Below are positions 1-8,734 of a stretch of DNA of 32,402 nucleotides, in pieces. The DNA is taken from assembly GCA_017470715.1 (NCBI GenBank), contig JAFUYE010000139.1, positions 1 through 32,402 of the forward strand, read 5' to 3'. Within the stretch, counting starts at the first letter, position 1, and each line of letters begins with the position of its first letter. The notes beneath the pieces are model-generated. The model searched no databases and was not told where the DNA came from. It worked only from the letters and a program-made list of their open reading frames with translations. Origin of the DNA: Selenomonadaceae bacterium. Lineage in GTDB: Bacteria; Bacillota; Negativicutes; Selenomonadales; Selenomonadaceae. A program made the translations under genes and the position numbers.

Positions 1-890
1 CGCAAGAAGTCCGCAAGATACGGCGTCGACGTTTGAATCGCATGTACGGCGCGGAAATTTATCCACTCCGTGCGTTTGTAATCTTCTTCCCACAAAATCG
101 GGTGGTCGTCCATTTCCGAAATGAACAGAATTTCTTTTTCGCGCAGGACGTTAAAAAAATCCAGCCCGACGGCGAACGACGGAAAACTCATGCGCTGATT
201 GATAAAAACTCTGTCCTCGAATTGATCTTTGTCGAAAAGTTTGTACGGCTTGCCGACGGGCGACGACACGATAAAAACATTCGGATCCGTCATAAAAAAC
301 GCATTCGGCATGTGCACGCGAATCGGCGCACAAACTACACCTTCGCCAATCAAAGTTTGAATCAAAGTTTTTTTCGGCGGGCGACTTTTGCAGGCGGTGA
401 AAATGTAAACGAAAACCGCAAGCTCCGTGTTTGCAAGTTCGGCAAGTTGGCGTTTAACCTGCGTGCCGCGTCCGGCGTTGAGCGAACGTAAAATATTCAG
501 TCCCGCCGCTTCGATAGCGTCTTTGAGTTCGTCGCGGGTCAACGTGACTTTGAATTTTGGCGGCTTACCTTCCAAAATCGCGGCAAGATTGTCCGCATTG
601 CCGATATTGTCGAGCGTGAAAATCAACGTGCCGTGCGGTTTCATACGTTCGGCAATTTTTTTCATCAGCGCGACAAGTCTCGATTGGTTAAGCGTGCCGA
701 TAAGCGGGCTGTGAATCAAAATAGTGTCGAACGCTGCTTTAATGCCGTCAATTTCTTGCGCGACGGTGTATCGGCAATCGGGCTGAACCTCCAAAAATTT
801 TTCGCGGGAAGTCTCAAAATCTTTCGGCACGTCGCCCGTCAATTCCAAAACCGACTTCGACCGCGCAGGAATAAAAGTTTCAAACGTCAT
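1..890 (-). CDS. Methyltransferase-like / glycosyltransferase two-domain protein, 3' end outside window
   Basis: The frame is open for 296 residues from an ATG at 888-890 and continues past the left edge, so the protein is partial. A GAGGGGA Shine-Dalgarno lies just upstream, and the gene starts 10 bases after the preceding glycosyltransferase stops. Residues about 10-165 resemble a class I methyltransferase fold: VLELTGDV sits where the glycine-rich SAM motif should be, then FDTILIHSPL and MKPHGTLIFTLDN. The GxGxG motif is missing, so SAM binding is doubtful. From about residue 170 the sequence looks like the N-terminal half of a GT-B glycosyltransferase, ending in ISEMDDHPILW and AVHAIQTSTPYLADFL. 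The family assignment is by pattern only. Its place as last visible gene of a type I secretion operon suggests sugar transfer to the exported substrate or to a surface glycan (inference). Confidence 0.7.
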   Translation of the reverse strand, partial: MTFETFIPARSKSVLELTGDVPKDFETSREKFLEVQPDCRYTVAQEIDGIKAAFDTILIHSPLIGTLNQSRLVALMKKIAERMKPHGTLIFTLDNIGNADNLAAILEGKPPKFKVTLTRDELKDAIEAAGLNILRSLNAGRGTQVKRQLAELANTELAVFVYIFTACKSRPPKKTLIQTLIGEGVVCAPIRVHMPNAFFMTDPNVFIVSSPVGKPYKLFDKDQFEDRVFINQRMSFPSFAVGLDFFNVLREKEILFISEMDDHPILWEEDYKRTEWINFRAVHAIQTSTPYLADFL

Positions 891-900
891 TGCCGTCCCC

Positions 901-2136
901 TCAACGAACCAAGCTGTACATTAAATCTTCCTGCGCCTTCATGCACTTCATCAACTCAAAACGTTCCTGAATTGTTTCGCGGGCACGCAAACCGATTTTT
1001 CTTGCGCGTTCGGGGTCGTCGAGATGTTCTTCGATTTTGCGGGCAATGTGGTACGGCGAACGAAATTCCGCAAGTAAACCGTTGACGCCGTCTTCCATGA
1101 CTTCTTGCACGGGCGGAGTTTTTGAACAAACCATCGGACAGCCGAAACTCATTGCTTCCAAACAAGACCAGCTGAGCACGAAAGGACGCGTCAAGTAAAC
1201 GTGGCAACTTGATGCACGCAAAATTTTTTGATAGTCGCCGCGATTACGCAGTCCGACAAAATGCACGCGGTCAGTCGGGTAGCCGCCTTTTTTCTCTTCT
1301 TCTTTAAGGTAAGTCGTGTCTTTAAGTTGCGCGCCATAACAAATTCTGTCCTTGCCGACAACAACGACGTGAGTTTTCGGGCGACGGGCAAGCACGTGAC
1401 GAATCGCGTCCATGAAGTACGGGAACCCGCGATAAATTTCAAAGCCGCGTGCAACGTAAGTGATAATTTCCGTGCCTTCGGGCAAGTTCAATTTAACGTC
1501 GTCAAGCACGAGACCGGGACGCTTGCCGCTTGGGTCAGGCGAACAAAATTGCGTGTCAATGCCTTCGTGAATTATGTTAAGTTTCGGCTTGTACTCTTGG
1601 GGGAATTGCGAATACTGCCATTTCGTCGGACAAATGCCCGCGTCGCACAATTCCAAATTCATCAAGTGATGAGCGTTGCGCGTGCGAATCGAAATGCGGT
1701 TACCCATCTGCGGAATTTCGTCCGGCCACCAATAACAATCGCTGTCTTCGACGAGATAATACCACTCGAAGTAGCCCAGAATCGGAACTTTCGGGTACAT
1801 GTCTTTGCAATAAAGTGTTGAGCCCCAGCCCGTGTGACCGATGATAACGTCGGGTTGGACGTTCTTTTCTTTTTTGAGCCATTCCATTGCGCGCAGGACG
1901 GCTTGACCTTCGACGACAGCTTCAGCCGCAGGACGAAGAGGACCGCTGTTTTTAATCCACTCCTCTGCTTTTTCGTTCGGTTTCGGGTAAAGTGCCAGCG
2001 TCACGCCTTTAAGTTGCGCGTTAATGGAATTCTCTTTCGACAGGAAGAAAACTTGATTCTCGGAATTGCTCGCCAAGTACGGAGCAAGATTCAAATACTG
2101 CGCGGGAAACGACGGGTGCAGAATAAAAATGTTCAC
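901..2136 (-). CDS. Glycosyltransferase family 4 (GT-B fold) protein
   Basis: This 411-residue protein starts at a GTG (2134-2136) with AAAGGAG about nine bases upstream. The N-terminus, NIFILHPSFPAQYLNLAPYL, matches the pattern of GT4 enzymes that open with a strand followed by H-x-x-F-P-x-Q. The acceptor-side domain covers roughly residues 1-200. The nucleotide-sugar domain follows, with ITYVARGFEIYRGFPYFMDA, VVVVGKDR and, near residue 325, the LEAMSFGCPMVCS segment that holds the E-x7-E region of retaining GT4 enzymes. No signal peptide or membrane segment is visible, so it should act in the cytoplasm. It lies 40 bases downstream of an ABC transporter gene and 10 bases upstream of a second glycosyltransferase gene, which suggests a role in glycosylating a secreted protein or surface polymer. 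Donor and acceptor cannot be read from the sequence. Confidence 0.85.
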   Translation of the reverse strand: MNIFILHPSFPAQYLNLAPYLASNSENQVFFLSKENSINAQLKGVTLALYPKPNEKAEEWIKNSGPLRPAAEAVVEGQAVLRAMEWLKKEKNVQPDVIIGHTGWGSTLYCKDMYPKVPILGYFEWYYLVEDSDCYWWPDEIPQMGNRISIRTRNAHHLMNLELCDAGICPTKWQYSQFPQEYKPKLNIIHEGIDTQFCSPDPSGKRPGLVLDDVKLNLPEGTEIITYVARGFEIYRGFPYFMDAIRHVLARRPKTHVVVVGKDRICYGAQLKDTTYLKEEEKKGGYPTDRVHFVGLRNRGDYQKILRASSCHVYLTRPFVLSWSCLEAMSFGCPMVCSKTPPVQEVMEDGVNGLLAEFRSPYHIARKIEEHLDDPERARKIGLRARETIQERFELMKCMKAQEDLMYSLVR

Positions 2137-2176
2137 GGTAAAATTCGCTCCTTTATGTCGGTGAAAAAATTTTCGA

Positions 2177-4474
2177 TTAACCTGCTTGTGCTTGGTGAAG
2201 TTTCGCGTAAACGCCGTTGCGTTTCATCAATTCATCATGTGAACCGGCTTCTATAATGCGTCCTTTTTCGATAACGATAATCGCGTCGCAATCGCGCACG
2301 GTCGACAGGCGGTGAGCAATCATCAACATTGTGCGCCCGCGAGAAATCGGTTCAATGTTGCTCATGATAATATTTTCGGATTCGTAGTCGAGTGCGGAAG
2401 TTGCCTCGTCGAAAATCAAAATTCGCGGGTTTGAAATCAAAGCGCGTGCAATCGCGATACGTTGACGCTGACCGCCGCTCAAAAGACTGCCGCGTTCGCC
2501 GACGAAAGTTTCATAGCCGTGCGGGAACTTGCTGACGAATTCATCCGCGCCCGCCAATTTCGCCGCGTTCACAACGTCTTCATGTGTCGCGTTCGGGCAA
2601 GCAATGCGGATATTTTCTTCAACCGTGCCGCTGAAAAGTTTGCTGTCCTGCAAAACGACGCCGATTTGTCGACGCAACCACGCCGGCTCAACCTGCGCAA
2701 TGTCGACGCCGTCAATCAAAATTCGTCCCGAATCGGGCAAGAACAAACGCTGAATCAATTTCGTCAACGTCGATTTACCCGAACCGGAACGCCCGACGAT
2801 ACCGACTTTCATGCCGGCGGGAATTTTAATGTTGACGTTATCCAAAACTTTTCCGCCTTCAGGTGTGTAACTGAACGCAAGTTTTTCAAGCGCAATATCT
2901 CCGCGCAGGCTCGGCAAAGTTGTACGCGACGGGTTGAACGCCGGCTCCGTTTCTTCGTCCATGATGTCCGCCAAACGCTCCATCGACACGCGAATTTGTT
3001 GGAAGTATTGCCACTGGTTGATTAACCGCATGACCGGCGCGATTAACTGTCCCGCAATCATCTGGAACGCAATCAATTCGCCGACGGTAATTTCACCTTC
3101 CATGACGTTGTATGCGCCAATCCAAAGAATCGTAAGGTTAAACATGCTGAACAGGAAAGTACCGATTGAATTTGCAATGTTCGCCAGATTAACAACGTCG
3201 AACGATGCCTTGACGAAACGCGCAAGTTGTTCCTCGTAACGGCGCGTGAAACTGTTTTCGATTGTCGACGATTTGACGGTACGAATGCCCGTTATCGCTT
3301 CAATCAGGAACGAGCGATTTTCCGAACCGATTAAGAATTTGTCGTTAATCATGCGTTTGAAAATCGGCGCGACGACCAAATTCAAAATCACGAACAGCGG
3401 AATCATAACCAAAACGACAAGGCTCAAAATTTTGCTGTACAGGAACATGACGATAAAATAGACAATCGCGAAAACGATATCCAAAATAATCGTCAAGCTT
3501 GAACCCGTCATAAACGAGCGCAACGTTTGCAATTCGCCCAAACGCGAAACAACGTCGCCGACTTGCCACTTTTGGAAGTAGCTGACCGGCAACGCGGTTA
3601 TGTTTTTGAACAGTCGCGAAGAAAGCGCAACGTCCATTTTACTTGCGATATTCGTAAACAAATAAGCGCGCAGACATTGCATCCAGTTTTGAAAAATCGT
3701 GCACAGTGCCATGCCCAAAACCAAAATGTCGAGCGCGTCCGCCGCACGGTGAACCAAAACTTTATCGATGATATTCTGCGTGAAAATCGGTGAAGTCAAA
3801 CCCAAAAGTTGCAGTATCAGCGACATGAATAACACGCTGCGCAAAAACGGCATGTATTTCGAGACGACGGGGATAAACCATCTGAAACCGAACTTTTGCA
3901 TTTTCTTTTCGATTTCATAACGGCGCGTAAAAAGAATCGCCTCGCCCGTCCAGTCCATCAAAAGTTTATAACGGTCGACTTTGACGGGCTGTTGACTGAA
4001 AACGGGATCCATGACGTAAATATCGCCGTCGCGAATCGTTGTGATGACGACACTGCGCCCCGAATGCAATTTAATCAGCACGGGATAAACGAGCTTGTCC
4101 AAATCAGCTTCGGTAAGTCCTTCGTATGAACGGGCTTTAAGTTTCAAATCACGGGCGGCACGAACCAAAGTTGTAAAGTCCACGCTACCTTCTTCGAGAA
4201 CGTAAGCGCGTTCGAGTTGGCGATAATCCGCAGGAATGTTGTAATATTTCGCAATGGCGATAAGGCACGCGATACCGGTATCAATGCCGTTGACAATTCC
4301 GCCGTCTTCGGGCGGTTTGACTTCGGTATCGAGTTGACCGCTTTTGGCTTGGTCTGCAGGAACTTTTTTCGGCGTGATTCTGCCCAAAGCTTGACCGCCG
4401 GATTTTTGCGGAACTTGTCCCTGCGACGGCACCAAACTTTTATCGTCGGGAGTTCGATTGTTGTTATCCGCCAT
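2177..4474 (-). CDS. Type I secretion ABC transporter with inactive C39-like domain (second of two)
   Basis: This 765-residue protein starts at an ATG with GGGAGCGGTGA upstream. A hydrophilic N-terminal tail of about 50 residues, rich in Lys, Gln and Pro, precedes a C39-like domain at about 55-190. The usual catalytic Cys-Gly reads TG in IDTGIACLIAIAKYY, and the usual His is replaced in the RSVVI segment, so it should not cleave leader peptides. The DP of YVMDP is kept. An ABC membrane domain with about six transmembrane segments spans about 200-480. The nucleotide-binding domain shows Walker A GRSGSGKST, signature LSGGQRQR (about 665), Walker B ILIFDEATSALD and switch His in IAHRLSTV. Dead C39-like domains in HlyB-type transporters bind substrate rather than cut it. 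The protein is similar to, but clearly diverged from, the transporter at 5924-8062, so a heterodimer is possible. Confidence 0.9.
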   Translation of the reverse strand: MADNNNRTPDDKSLVPSQGQVPQKSGGQALGRITPKKVPADQAKSGQLDTEVKPPEDGGIVNGIDTGIACLIAIAKYYNIPADYRQLERAYVLEEGSVDFTTLVRAARDLKLKARSYEGLTEADLDKLVYPVLIKLHSGRSVVITTIRDGDIYVMDPVFSQQPVKVDRYKLLMDWTGEAILFTRRYEIEKKMQKFGFRWFIPVVSKYMPFLRSVLFMSLILQLLGLTSPIFTQNIIDKVLVHRAADALDILVLGMALCTIFQNWMQCLRAYLFTNIASKMDVALSSRLFKNITALPVSYFQKWQVGDVVSRLGELQTLRSFMTGSSLTIILDIVFAIVYFIVMFLYSKILSLVVLVMIPLFVILNLVVAPIFKRMINDKFLIGSENRSFLIEAITGIRTVKSSTIENSFTRRYEEQLARFVKASFDVVNLANIANSIGTFLFSMFNLTILWIGAYNVMEGEITVGELIAFQMIAGQLIAPVMRLINQWQYFQQIRVSMERLADIMDEETEPAFNPSRTTLPSLRGDIALEKLAFSYTPEGGKVLDNVNIKIPAGMKVGIVGRSGSGKSTLTKLIQRLFLPDSGRILIDGVDIAQVEPAWLRRQIGVVLQDSKLFSGTVEENIRIACPNATHEDVVNAAKLAGADEFVSKFPHGYETFVGERGSLLSGGQRQRIAIARALISNPRILIFDEATSALDYESENIIMSNIEPISRGRTMLMIAHRLSTVRDCDAIIVIEKGRIIEAGSHDELMKRNGVYAKLHQAQAG

Positions 4475-4477
4475 AAA

Positions 4478-4562
4478 TCACCGCTCCCATTCTAAATTTA
4501 GCTGTCAGGATTTTAATTCCTAATTCCTCATTCCAAATTCCTAATTGCATTTCACCGCTCCC
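4478..4562. repeat. 11-base direct repeats flanking a 63-base low-complexity insert
   Basis: The sequence TCACCGCTCCC occurs at 4478-4488 and again at 4552-4562. The left copy serves the ribosome binding site of the downstream transporter and the right copy forms the last codons of the HlyD-type gene. The 63 bases between are AT-rich and made of TAATTCC/CATTCC-like units plus an AGCTGTCAGG segment. Removing the insert and one repeat would leave the HlyD stop codon overlapping the next ribosome binding site. That is the look of a small insertion with duplicated target, or of slipped-strand expansion. Confidence 0.6.
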
Positions 4563-5907
4563 TCAAGGCTTCGGACGTGTAGCGACGGAACGGATCAAGG
4601 AAGAAGTCGATAATACGTTTTTCCTTGATTTTGATTTCCGCGCTGACGTTCATGCCGACTTCGATTTTCGCGGGCTTGCCGTAAACGCTGATGTCGTTGC
4701 TTGTCGGATCAAGAATAAGTTTGTACTTCATGTACTTTAACTGGTCGCTGGGATCATTTGCGGCGTCCGCGCTGATTTCCTGAACTTCAGCTTTGTACAT
4801 GCCGAATTTTTGGAAATTGAACGTTTCGACTTTGACTTCAGCTTCCTGCCCGACTTTGATAAAACCGATGTCCTTGTTGTCCGCGTAAACTTCAAATTCA
4901 AGCTTGGCATCTTCGGGGACGATTTGCATCAATGCTTGCGCGTCCGTGACGATACCGCCGACGGTGTGCACGTTCAGATTGTAAACACGTCCGGAAATGG
5001 GCGCGTAGATGACTGCCATGCGCGAATCTTCCTCGGCCTTTTTGATTGATTCGGTGATGGAGTAATATTCTTTCTTCGCTTCGACAAGCGCGGTCATTAT
5101 GTCTTTGTGATAAGCTGCGTCGACGTTTGCAAGATTTTGCTGAGCTTCGGCGATTTCCGCACGAATGCTGTTAATCGAATCAAGTTCCGCCTGGGCGTTT
5201 TTGGCGTACTCAATCGTTTCGCGCTGTTGTTCCAAAAGTTGGAACTGGGAAATTGCGTTTTCTTCGCTGAGTTCGGTAAGACGAGCTTCTTTTTCCTGCG
5301 CGATTGCCAAAACTTCCGCGTACTTTTCATAGGACGCCTGAGTTGCCTGAAGTTTGGCGACGCGCTGAGCGATAACATCTTCACGACTTTGGCGTTGCGT
5401 GCGATAATCGGACGTGCGACTTTGATACAGTGCCATTTCCGCCGCCAAATCGTGCGGTTCCAAATCGGGATCTTCTTCGGGCGTGAAGGGTTGCTGAGTC
5501 AATTCCGCCGTCAAACGTTGAATGTCAAGTTTGTAATAGGCGGCGCGTTTCTTCATGCTGTCGTAGTCCGCCGAAGTCGTCGTCGGGTCGAGGATAACGA
5601 GCGTGTCACCTTCCTGAACGAGCTGACCTTCTTCGACGTTGATTTCTTTGATGATGCCCTTGTTTTTAACCTGAATGGTTTTAATTTGTCCCGAAGGAAT
5701 AACTTTGCCCGCCGCGACCGCGACTTCGTTAATGTGTCCCAAAAATGACCAAACGAGCGCGACGACAGCCAACGTCAAAATTGACCACATGACAAGTCTG
5801 CCCGTGGGTGACGGCGGTGTTTCGGTTACTTCGAGTATCGCCGGCAAGAATTCGGTTTCTTTTTCGCGTTCTTCGCCGTGAACGAGCCATTTCCAAAATT
5901 TGCCCAT
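4552..5907 (-). CDS. HlyD-family periplasmic adaptor (membrane fusion protein) of type I secretion
   Basis: The protein has 451 residues and an ATG start preceded by GGAGG eight bases away. After a short cytoplasmic N-terminus one transmembrane helix lies at about 37-58 (LVMWSILTLAVVALVW). It is followed by a lipoyl-like half-motif (AAGKVIPSGQIKTIQVKN, then IKEINVEEGQLVQEGD), a long Gln/Glu/Ala-rich coiled-coil hairpin at about 115-300, the second lipoyl half around IYAPISGRVYNL, and a beta-barrel C-terminus with KVGQEAEVKVETF. This order is typical of HlyD/PrtE/LapC adaptors that join an inner-membrane ABC exporter to a TolC-like channel, so it implies an outer membrane. The gene sits between two ABC transporter genes and starts 16 bases after the first one ends. 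No outer-membrane factor gene is visible in the window. Confidence 0.93.
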   Translation of the reverse strand: MGKFWKWLVHGEEREKETEFLPAILEVTETPPSPTGRLVMWSILTLAVVALVWSFLGHINEVAVAAGKVIPSGQIKTIQVKNKGIIKEINVEEGQLVQEGDTLVILDPTTTSADYDSMKKRAAYYKLDIQRLTAELTQQPFTPEEDPDLEPHDLAAEMALYQSRTSDYRTQRQSREDVIAQRVAKLQATQASYEKYAEVLAIAQEKEARLTELSEENAISQFQLLEQQRETIEYAKNAQAELDSINSIRAEIAEAQQNLANVDAAYHKDIMTALVEAKKEYYSITESIKKAEEDSRMAVIYAPISGRVYNLNVHTVGGIVTDAQALMQIVPEDAKLEFEVYADNKDIGFIKVGQEAEVKVETFNFQKFGMYKAEVQEISADAANDPSDQLKYMKYKLILDPTSNDISVYGKPAKIEVGMNVSAEIKIKEKRIIDFFLDPFRRYTSEALRER

Positions 5908-5923
5908 GTAAAAAACCTCCGGT

Positions 5924-8062
5924 TCAACCTCTGGTGGATTGTTGGTCGTAGAGATAACGATAAAGTCCGCCGAGCAGAATCAATTCTTCGTGCGTGCCGC
6001 TTTCGACGATTTCGCCCTTGTCGACGACGATAATTTTATCGCAACGACGCACGGCACTCAACCTGTGCGCAATTATAAGCATCGTCCGTTGTGCGCCGAT
6101 TGCGCCCATGTTGTTCAGAATGATTCTTTCGGATTCGTAGTCGAGCGCGGAAGTTGCCTCGTCGAAAATCAGAATCGGCGGGTTGGCCAAAAGTGCACGA
6201 GCTATCGCGACGCGTTGACGTTGTCCGCCGGAAAGTGAATCGCCGCGTTCGCCGACTTTGGTGTCGTAGCCTTCCTTAAGTTCCAAAATAAAATCGTGAG
6301 CACCGGCAAGACGCGCCGCACGAATAATTTCGTCCATTGTCGCTGTCGGGCGGCTTATCGCAATGTTGTCGCGCACGCTGGAATTGAACAGATAATTTTC
6401 CTGCATGACGACGCCGATTTGTCCGCGCAACCACGAAAGATTTGCTTCGCGAGTGTTAATTCCGCCGATAACGATTGAGCCGGTTTCGGGTATGTAAAGA
6501 TTTTGCACCAAATTTGTCAACGTCGATTTACCCGAACCCGAACGCCCGACGATACCGATTTTTTGTCCCGGCAAAACTTTCAAGTTGATATTCTTCAAGA
6601 CAAGCGGCAAGTCGACGCGGTATCGAAATGAAACGTCCGTGAATTCAATCGCGCCGTCAATTCGGTTTTCACCGCGTTTTCCCATTTCCTGAACAATCGG
6701 CTCCATCGGCGTATTTAAAATATCTCCGATACGTTCAAGCGCAAGACCGACTTGCTGAACTTCCGGCCACATTGTCAAAAGTTTCGTCATCGGGCTGAGA
6801 GCTTGACGCGAAATCATCTGGAACGCGATTAATTGACCGAGCGTAAATTCGCCGTTCATAACCATGTGACCGCCGTACCAGAGAATCGCCATTGTGATAC
6901 CCGCCTGCACGACGCCGCTGAATCCGCTGATAACCAGACGAAATTTCGCATTTTCAAAAGTCGTGCGAACGTAACGCGCCAAAAGATTTTCCCATCTGTT
7001 GACGAATTGCGGTTCAACGGCGAGAGCTTTAATAGTTTCAATGTTCGTGATTGATTCGACCATGAACGCGTTGTTCATCGCGCCCGTGCGCCAAACCGCT
7101 TCGATTTTGCGTTTGATAATCGGAACCGCCCAAATATTTTGCACCAGATAAAGCGGAATCGTTATCAGCGCGATTAACGTCAGCGGCACGGAATACCAGA
7201 ACATGAACGCGATAAACACGACGGAAAAGAACACGTCCAAAGCCGTCATCAAACCGGAACCCGTCAAGAAACTGCGGATTTGTCCCAACGCTCCGACACG
7301 CATCAAGGTATCGCCGACGCGCCGACGTTCGTAATACGGCAACGGCAGTGAAATCAGGTGACGAAATAATCGCGTGCCCAAAATCGCGTCAAGTTTATTC
7401 GTCGTGTGATTGAGGACGTAAGTTTTCAACGCGGTCAACAGTGCCTGCATGAAGAAAAATGCAATCATACTGCAACCGATAACCGTCAGTGTCGAATAAC
7501 CTTCGTTGCCGATAACTTTGTCGATGATAACCTGCGTGATGAGCGGGAATCCGATACCCATCAACTGCAGGAAAAATGACGCCACAAGGACTTCAATCAG
7601 CGGTTTCTTGTAACGTTTCATGACGCGCAGGAACCAATCGACGTTGTAACGTTTTTTGAAATACGTCCAACTGAACGCCGCCGAAAAAATCAAAAGTTCG
7701 TTCGACCACGCTTCGAGGAAATCTTTAATCGGAATTGCACGCGGTTTATTTTCACGCGGATCTATTGCCAAAACAACTTCGTCGTTGGCAGAGCCGAGCG
7801 CGATATAGGCTCCGTCGTTCATTTTCGCCACGGCGGGATATTCGATTTCGCGCAATTCTTCGACGGTCGGGCGAATCAATGTACTGCTTATGTTATATTT
7901 CTTCGCCAACGATTGTAACTTGTCCCAGTTGAGTTGGTCGTCGGTTTCGGGATTTTTTTCGTAAACGGACTGCAGGTCTTTCACGCCGAAGTGTTGCAAA
8001 ACCTTTATGATGGAGATAACCCCCGTGCGGTCTTGGGGCGGCGAGGACTTATTTTCAGGCAT
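5924..8062 (-). CDS. Type I secretion ABC transporter with inactive C39-like domain (first of two)
   Basis: This 712-residue protein starts at an ATG; a GGGAG lies about 13 bases upstream, a little far. Residues about 10-135 form a C39-like domain in which the catalytic Cys is Thr (RTGVISIIKVLQHFG) and the His position reads GAYIAL, so peptidase activity is not expected; AIDPR keeps the structural Asp. The ABC membrane domain spans about 150-430. The nucleotide-binding domain has Walker A GRSGSGKST (about 505), a Q-loop VMQENYLF, signature LSGGQRQR (about 610), Walker B ILIFDEATSALD and IAHRLSAV. It is the first gene of the secretion operon, followed by HlyD and a second ABC protein. It may homodimerise or pair with the 765-residue protein; both have a complete set of ATPase motifs, so sequence alone does not decide. 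Confidence 0.9.
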   Translation of the reverse strand: MPENKSSPPQDRTGVISIIKVLQHFGVKDLQSVYEKNPETDDQLNWDKLQSLAKKYNISSTLIRPTVEELREIEYPAVAKMNDGAYIALGSANDEVVLAIDPRENKPRAIPIKDFLEAWSNELLIFSAAFSWTYFKKRYNVDWFLRVMKRYKKPLIEVLVASFFLQLMGIGFPLITQVIIDKVIGNEGYSTLTVIGCSMIAFFFMQALLTALKTYVLNHTTNKLDAILGTRLFRHLISLPLPYYERRRVGDTLMRVGALGQIRSFLTGSGLMTALDVFFSVVFIAFMFWYSVPLTLIALITIPLYLVQNIWAVPIIKRKIEAVWRTGAMNNAFMVESITNIETIKALAVEPQFVNRWENLLARYVRTTFENAKFRLVISGFSGVVQAGITMAILWYGGHMVMNGEFTLGQLIAFQMISRQALSPMTKLLTMWPEVQQVGLALERIGDILNTPMEPIVQEMGKRGENRIDGAIEFTDVSFRYRVDLPLVLKNINLKVLPGQKIGIVGRSGSGKSTLTNLVQNLYIPETGSIVIGGINTREANLSWLRGQIGVVMQENYLFNSSVRDNIAISRPTATMDEIIRAARLAGAHDFILELKEGYDTKVGERGDSLSGGQRQRVAIARALLANPPILIFDEATSALDYESERIILNNMGAIGAQRTMLIIAHRLSAVRRCDKIIVVDKGEIVESGTHEELILLGGLYRYLYDQQSTRG

Positions 8063-8083
8063 GTTGCATGCAAGTCTCCCTTC

Positions 8084-8133
8084 GTTTTGTCAATCAACGC
8101 GCATTATGGATTGGTTTTGTTAAACGCGCATTA
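8084..8133 (-). promoter_or_regulatory. Tandem direct repeats upstream of the secretion operon, possible operator
   Basis: Two copies of AACGCGCATTA (8096-8106 and 8123-8133) lie 27 bases apart. Each is preceded on the plus strand by GTTTTGT (8084-8090 and 8114-8120). They fill the short gap between the rpsU terminator and the first ABC transporter gene, where the operon promoter should be. A spacing near two and a half helical turns would suit a regulator, but no protein can be named, and no good -10/-35 pair was found here. Confidence 0.35.
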
Positions 8134-8151
8134 AATTTTGTGTTTTGTCTC

Positions 8152-8190
8152 AAAAAAAAACCGCCGTCAATCCGCAAGGAAGACAGCGGC
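8152..8190 (-). terminator. Intrinsic terminator of rpsU
   Basis: Read on the minus strand, GCCGCTGTC pairs with GACGGCGG (one G-U pair) around a 13-base loop and is followed by nine T residues. It begins 23 bases after the rpsU stop codon and separates rpsU from the secretion operon. Confidence 0.75.
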
Positions 8191-8212
8191 TTTTTTATTT
8201 GTCGACTGAGGA

Positions 8213-8392
8213 TTAACGATATTTCCGCTTGCGAGCCGCCTCAGATTTCTTTTTGCGGCGAACGCTGGGCTTCTCGTAATGTTCACGCTTGCGAACTTCT
8301 GCGAGCGTGCCCGCTTTTTGACAGGTACGCTTAAAGCGGCGGAGAGCACTGTCTATGGATTCGTTTTTCCCAACTTTGACTTCATTGGCCAT
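8213..8392 (-). CDS. rpsU: 30S ribosomal protein S21
   Basis: This 59-residue basic protein starts at an ATG (8390-8392) with GGAGGGAGGG a few bases upstream. The sequence opens [20 protein letters not shown], continues with the conserved [23 protein letters not shown] stretch split here as [10 protein letters not shown] and [13 protein letters not shown], and ends in a Lys/Arg-rich tail KRKYR. Length and sequence are typical of bacterial S21, which binds the small subunit near the anti-Shine-Dalgarno region and assists initiation. It is followed by its own terminator and lies downstream of hpf, separated by a copy of a dispersed repeat. Confidence 0.96.
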   Translation of the reverse strand: MANEVKVGKNESIDSALRRFKRTCQKAGTLAEVRKREHYEKPSVRRKKKSEAARKRKYR

Positions 8393-8509
8393 TCAATATC
8401 CCTCCCTCCGCGTTATCGTTGAATTGATTGCCCGCGTATTGTAACATGCAAGCTTGTGCGCGTCAACGGAAATTTTTTGCGGTTTTGTGCACGACGGGCG
8501 TTGAACTTC

Positions 8510-8722
8510 GATTCGACTGATTCGTTGAATTAATTTTTTGAATCTACTTTCTTTGACCGAGCAAAGAAAGTAGCAAAGAAACTCGCGCCTGCGCGGCGGG
8601 CGATGATTGCGTTATCGCGTTGAACCGGTGTTGTCATAACGCCTTTGGCCGACGGTATTTGCATCACGCAAATGCGTCGGCAGGGAGCCGTCATCCGTGA
8701 CGGCTCCAATATTTCGCATTTT
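8510..8722 (+). repeat. Dispersed intergenic repeat, copy A
   Basis: This is one of four related copies in the window. From left to right it has a leader resembling CGATTsrry-CGTT, a stem-loop built on CTACTTTCTTTG and CAAAGAAAGTAG, then GCAAAGAAA, a variable middle containing GCGTTATCGC, an inner hairpin TTTGCATCACGCAAATGCG, and a terminal hairpin GGAGCCGTCATCCGTGACGGCTCC-like palindrome (8687-8708), ending in ATTTCGCATT. It fills most of the 342-base gap between hpf and rpsU and lies antisense to both. Nothing else was recognised in that gap. Boundaries are approximate. Confidence 0.75.
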
Positions 8723-8734
8723 GCATTGCTTTTT

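Noticed and set aside
3900..4310. An active C39 leader peptidase in the secretion transporter
   Set aside because: The catalytic Cys is Thr and the His is missing in both ABC proteins, so bacteriocin-type leader cleavage is not supported.
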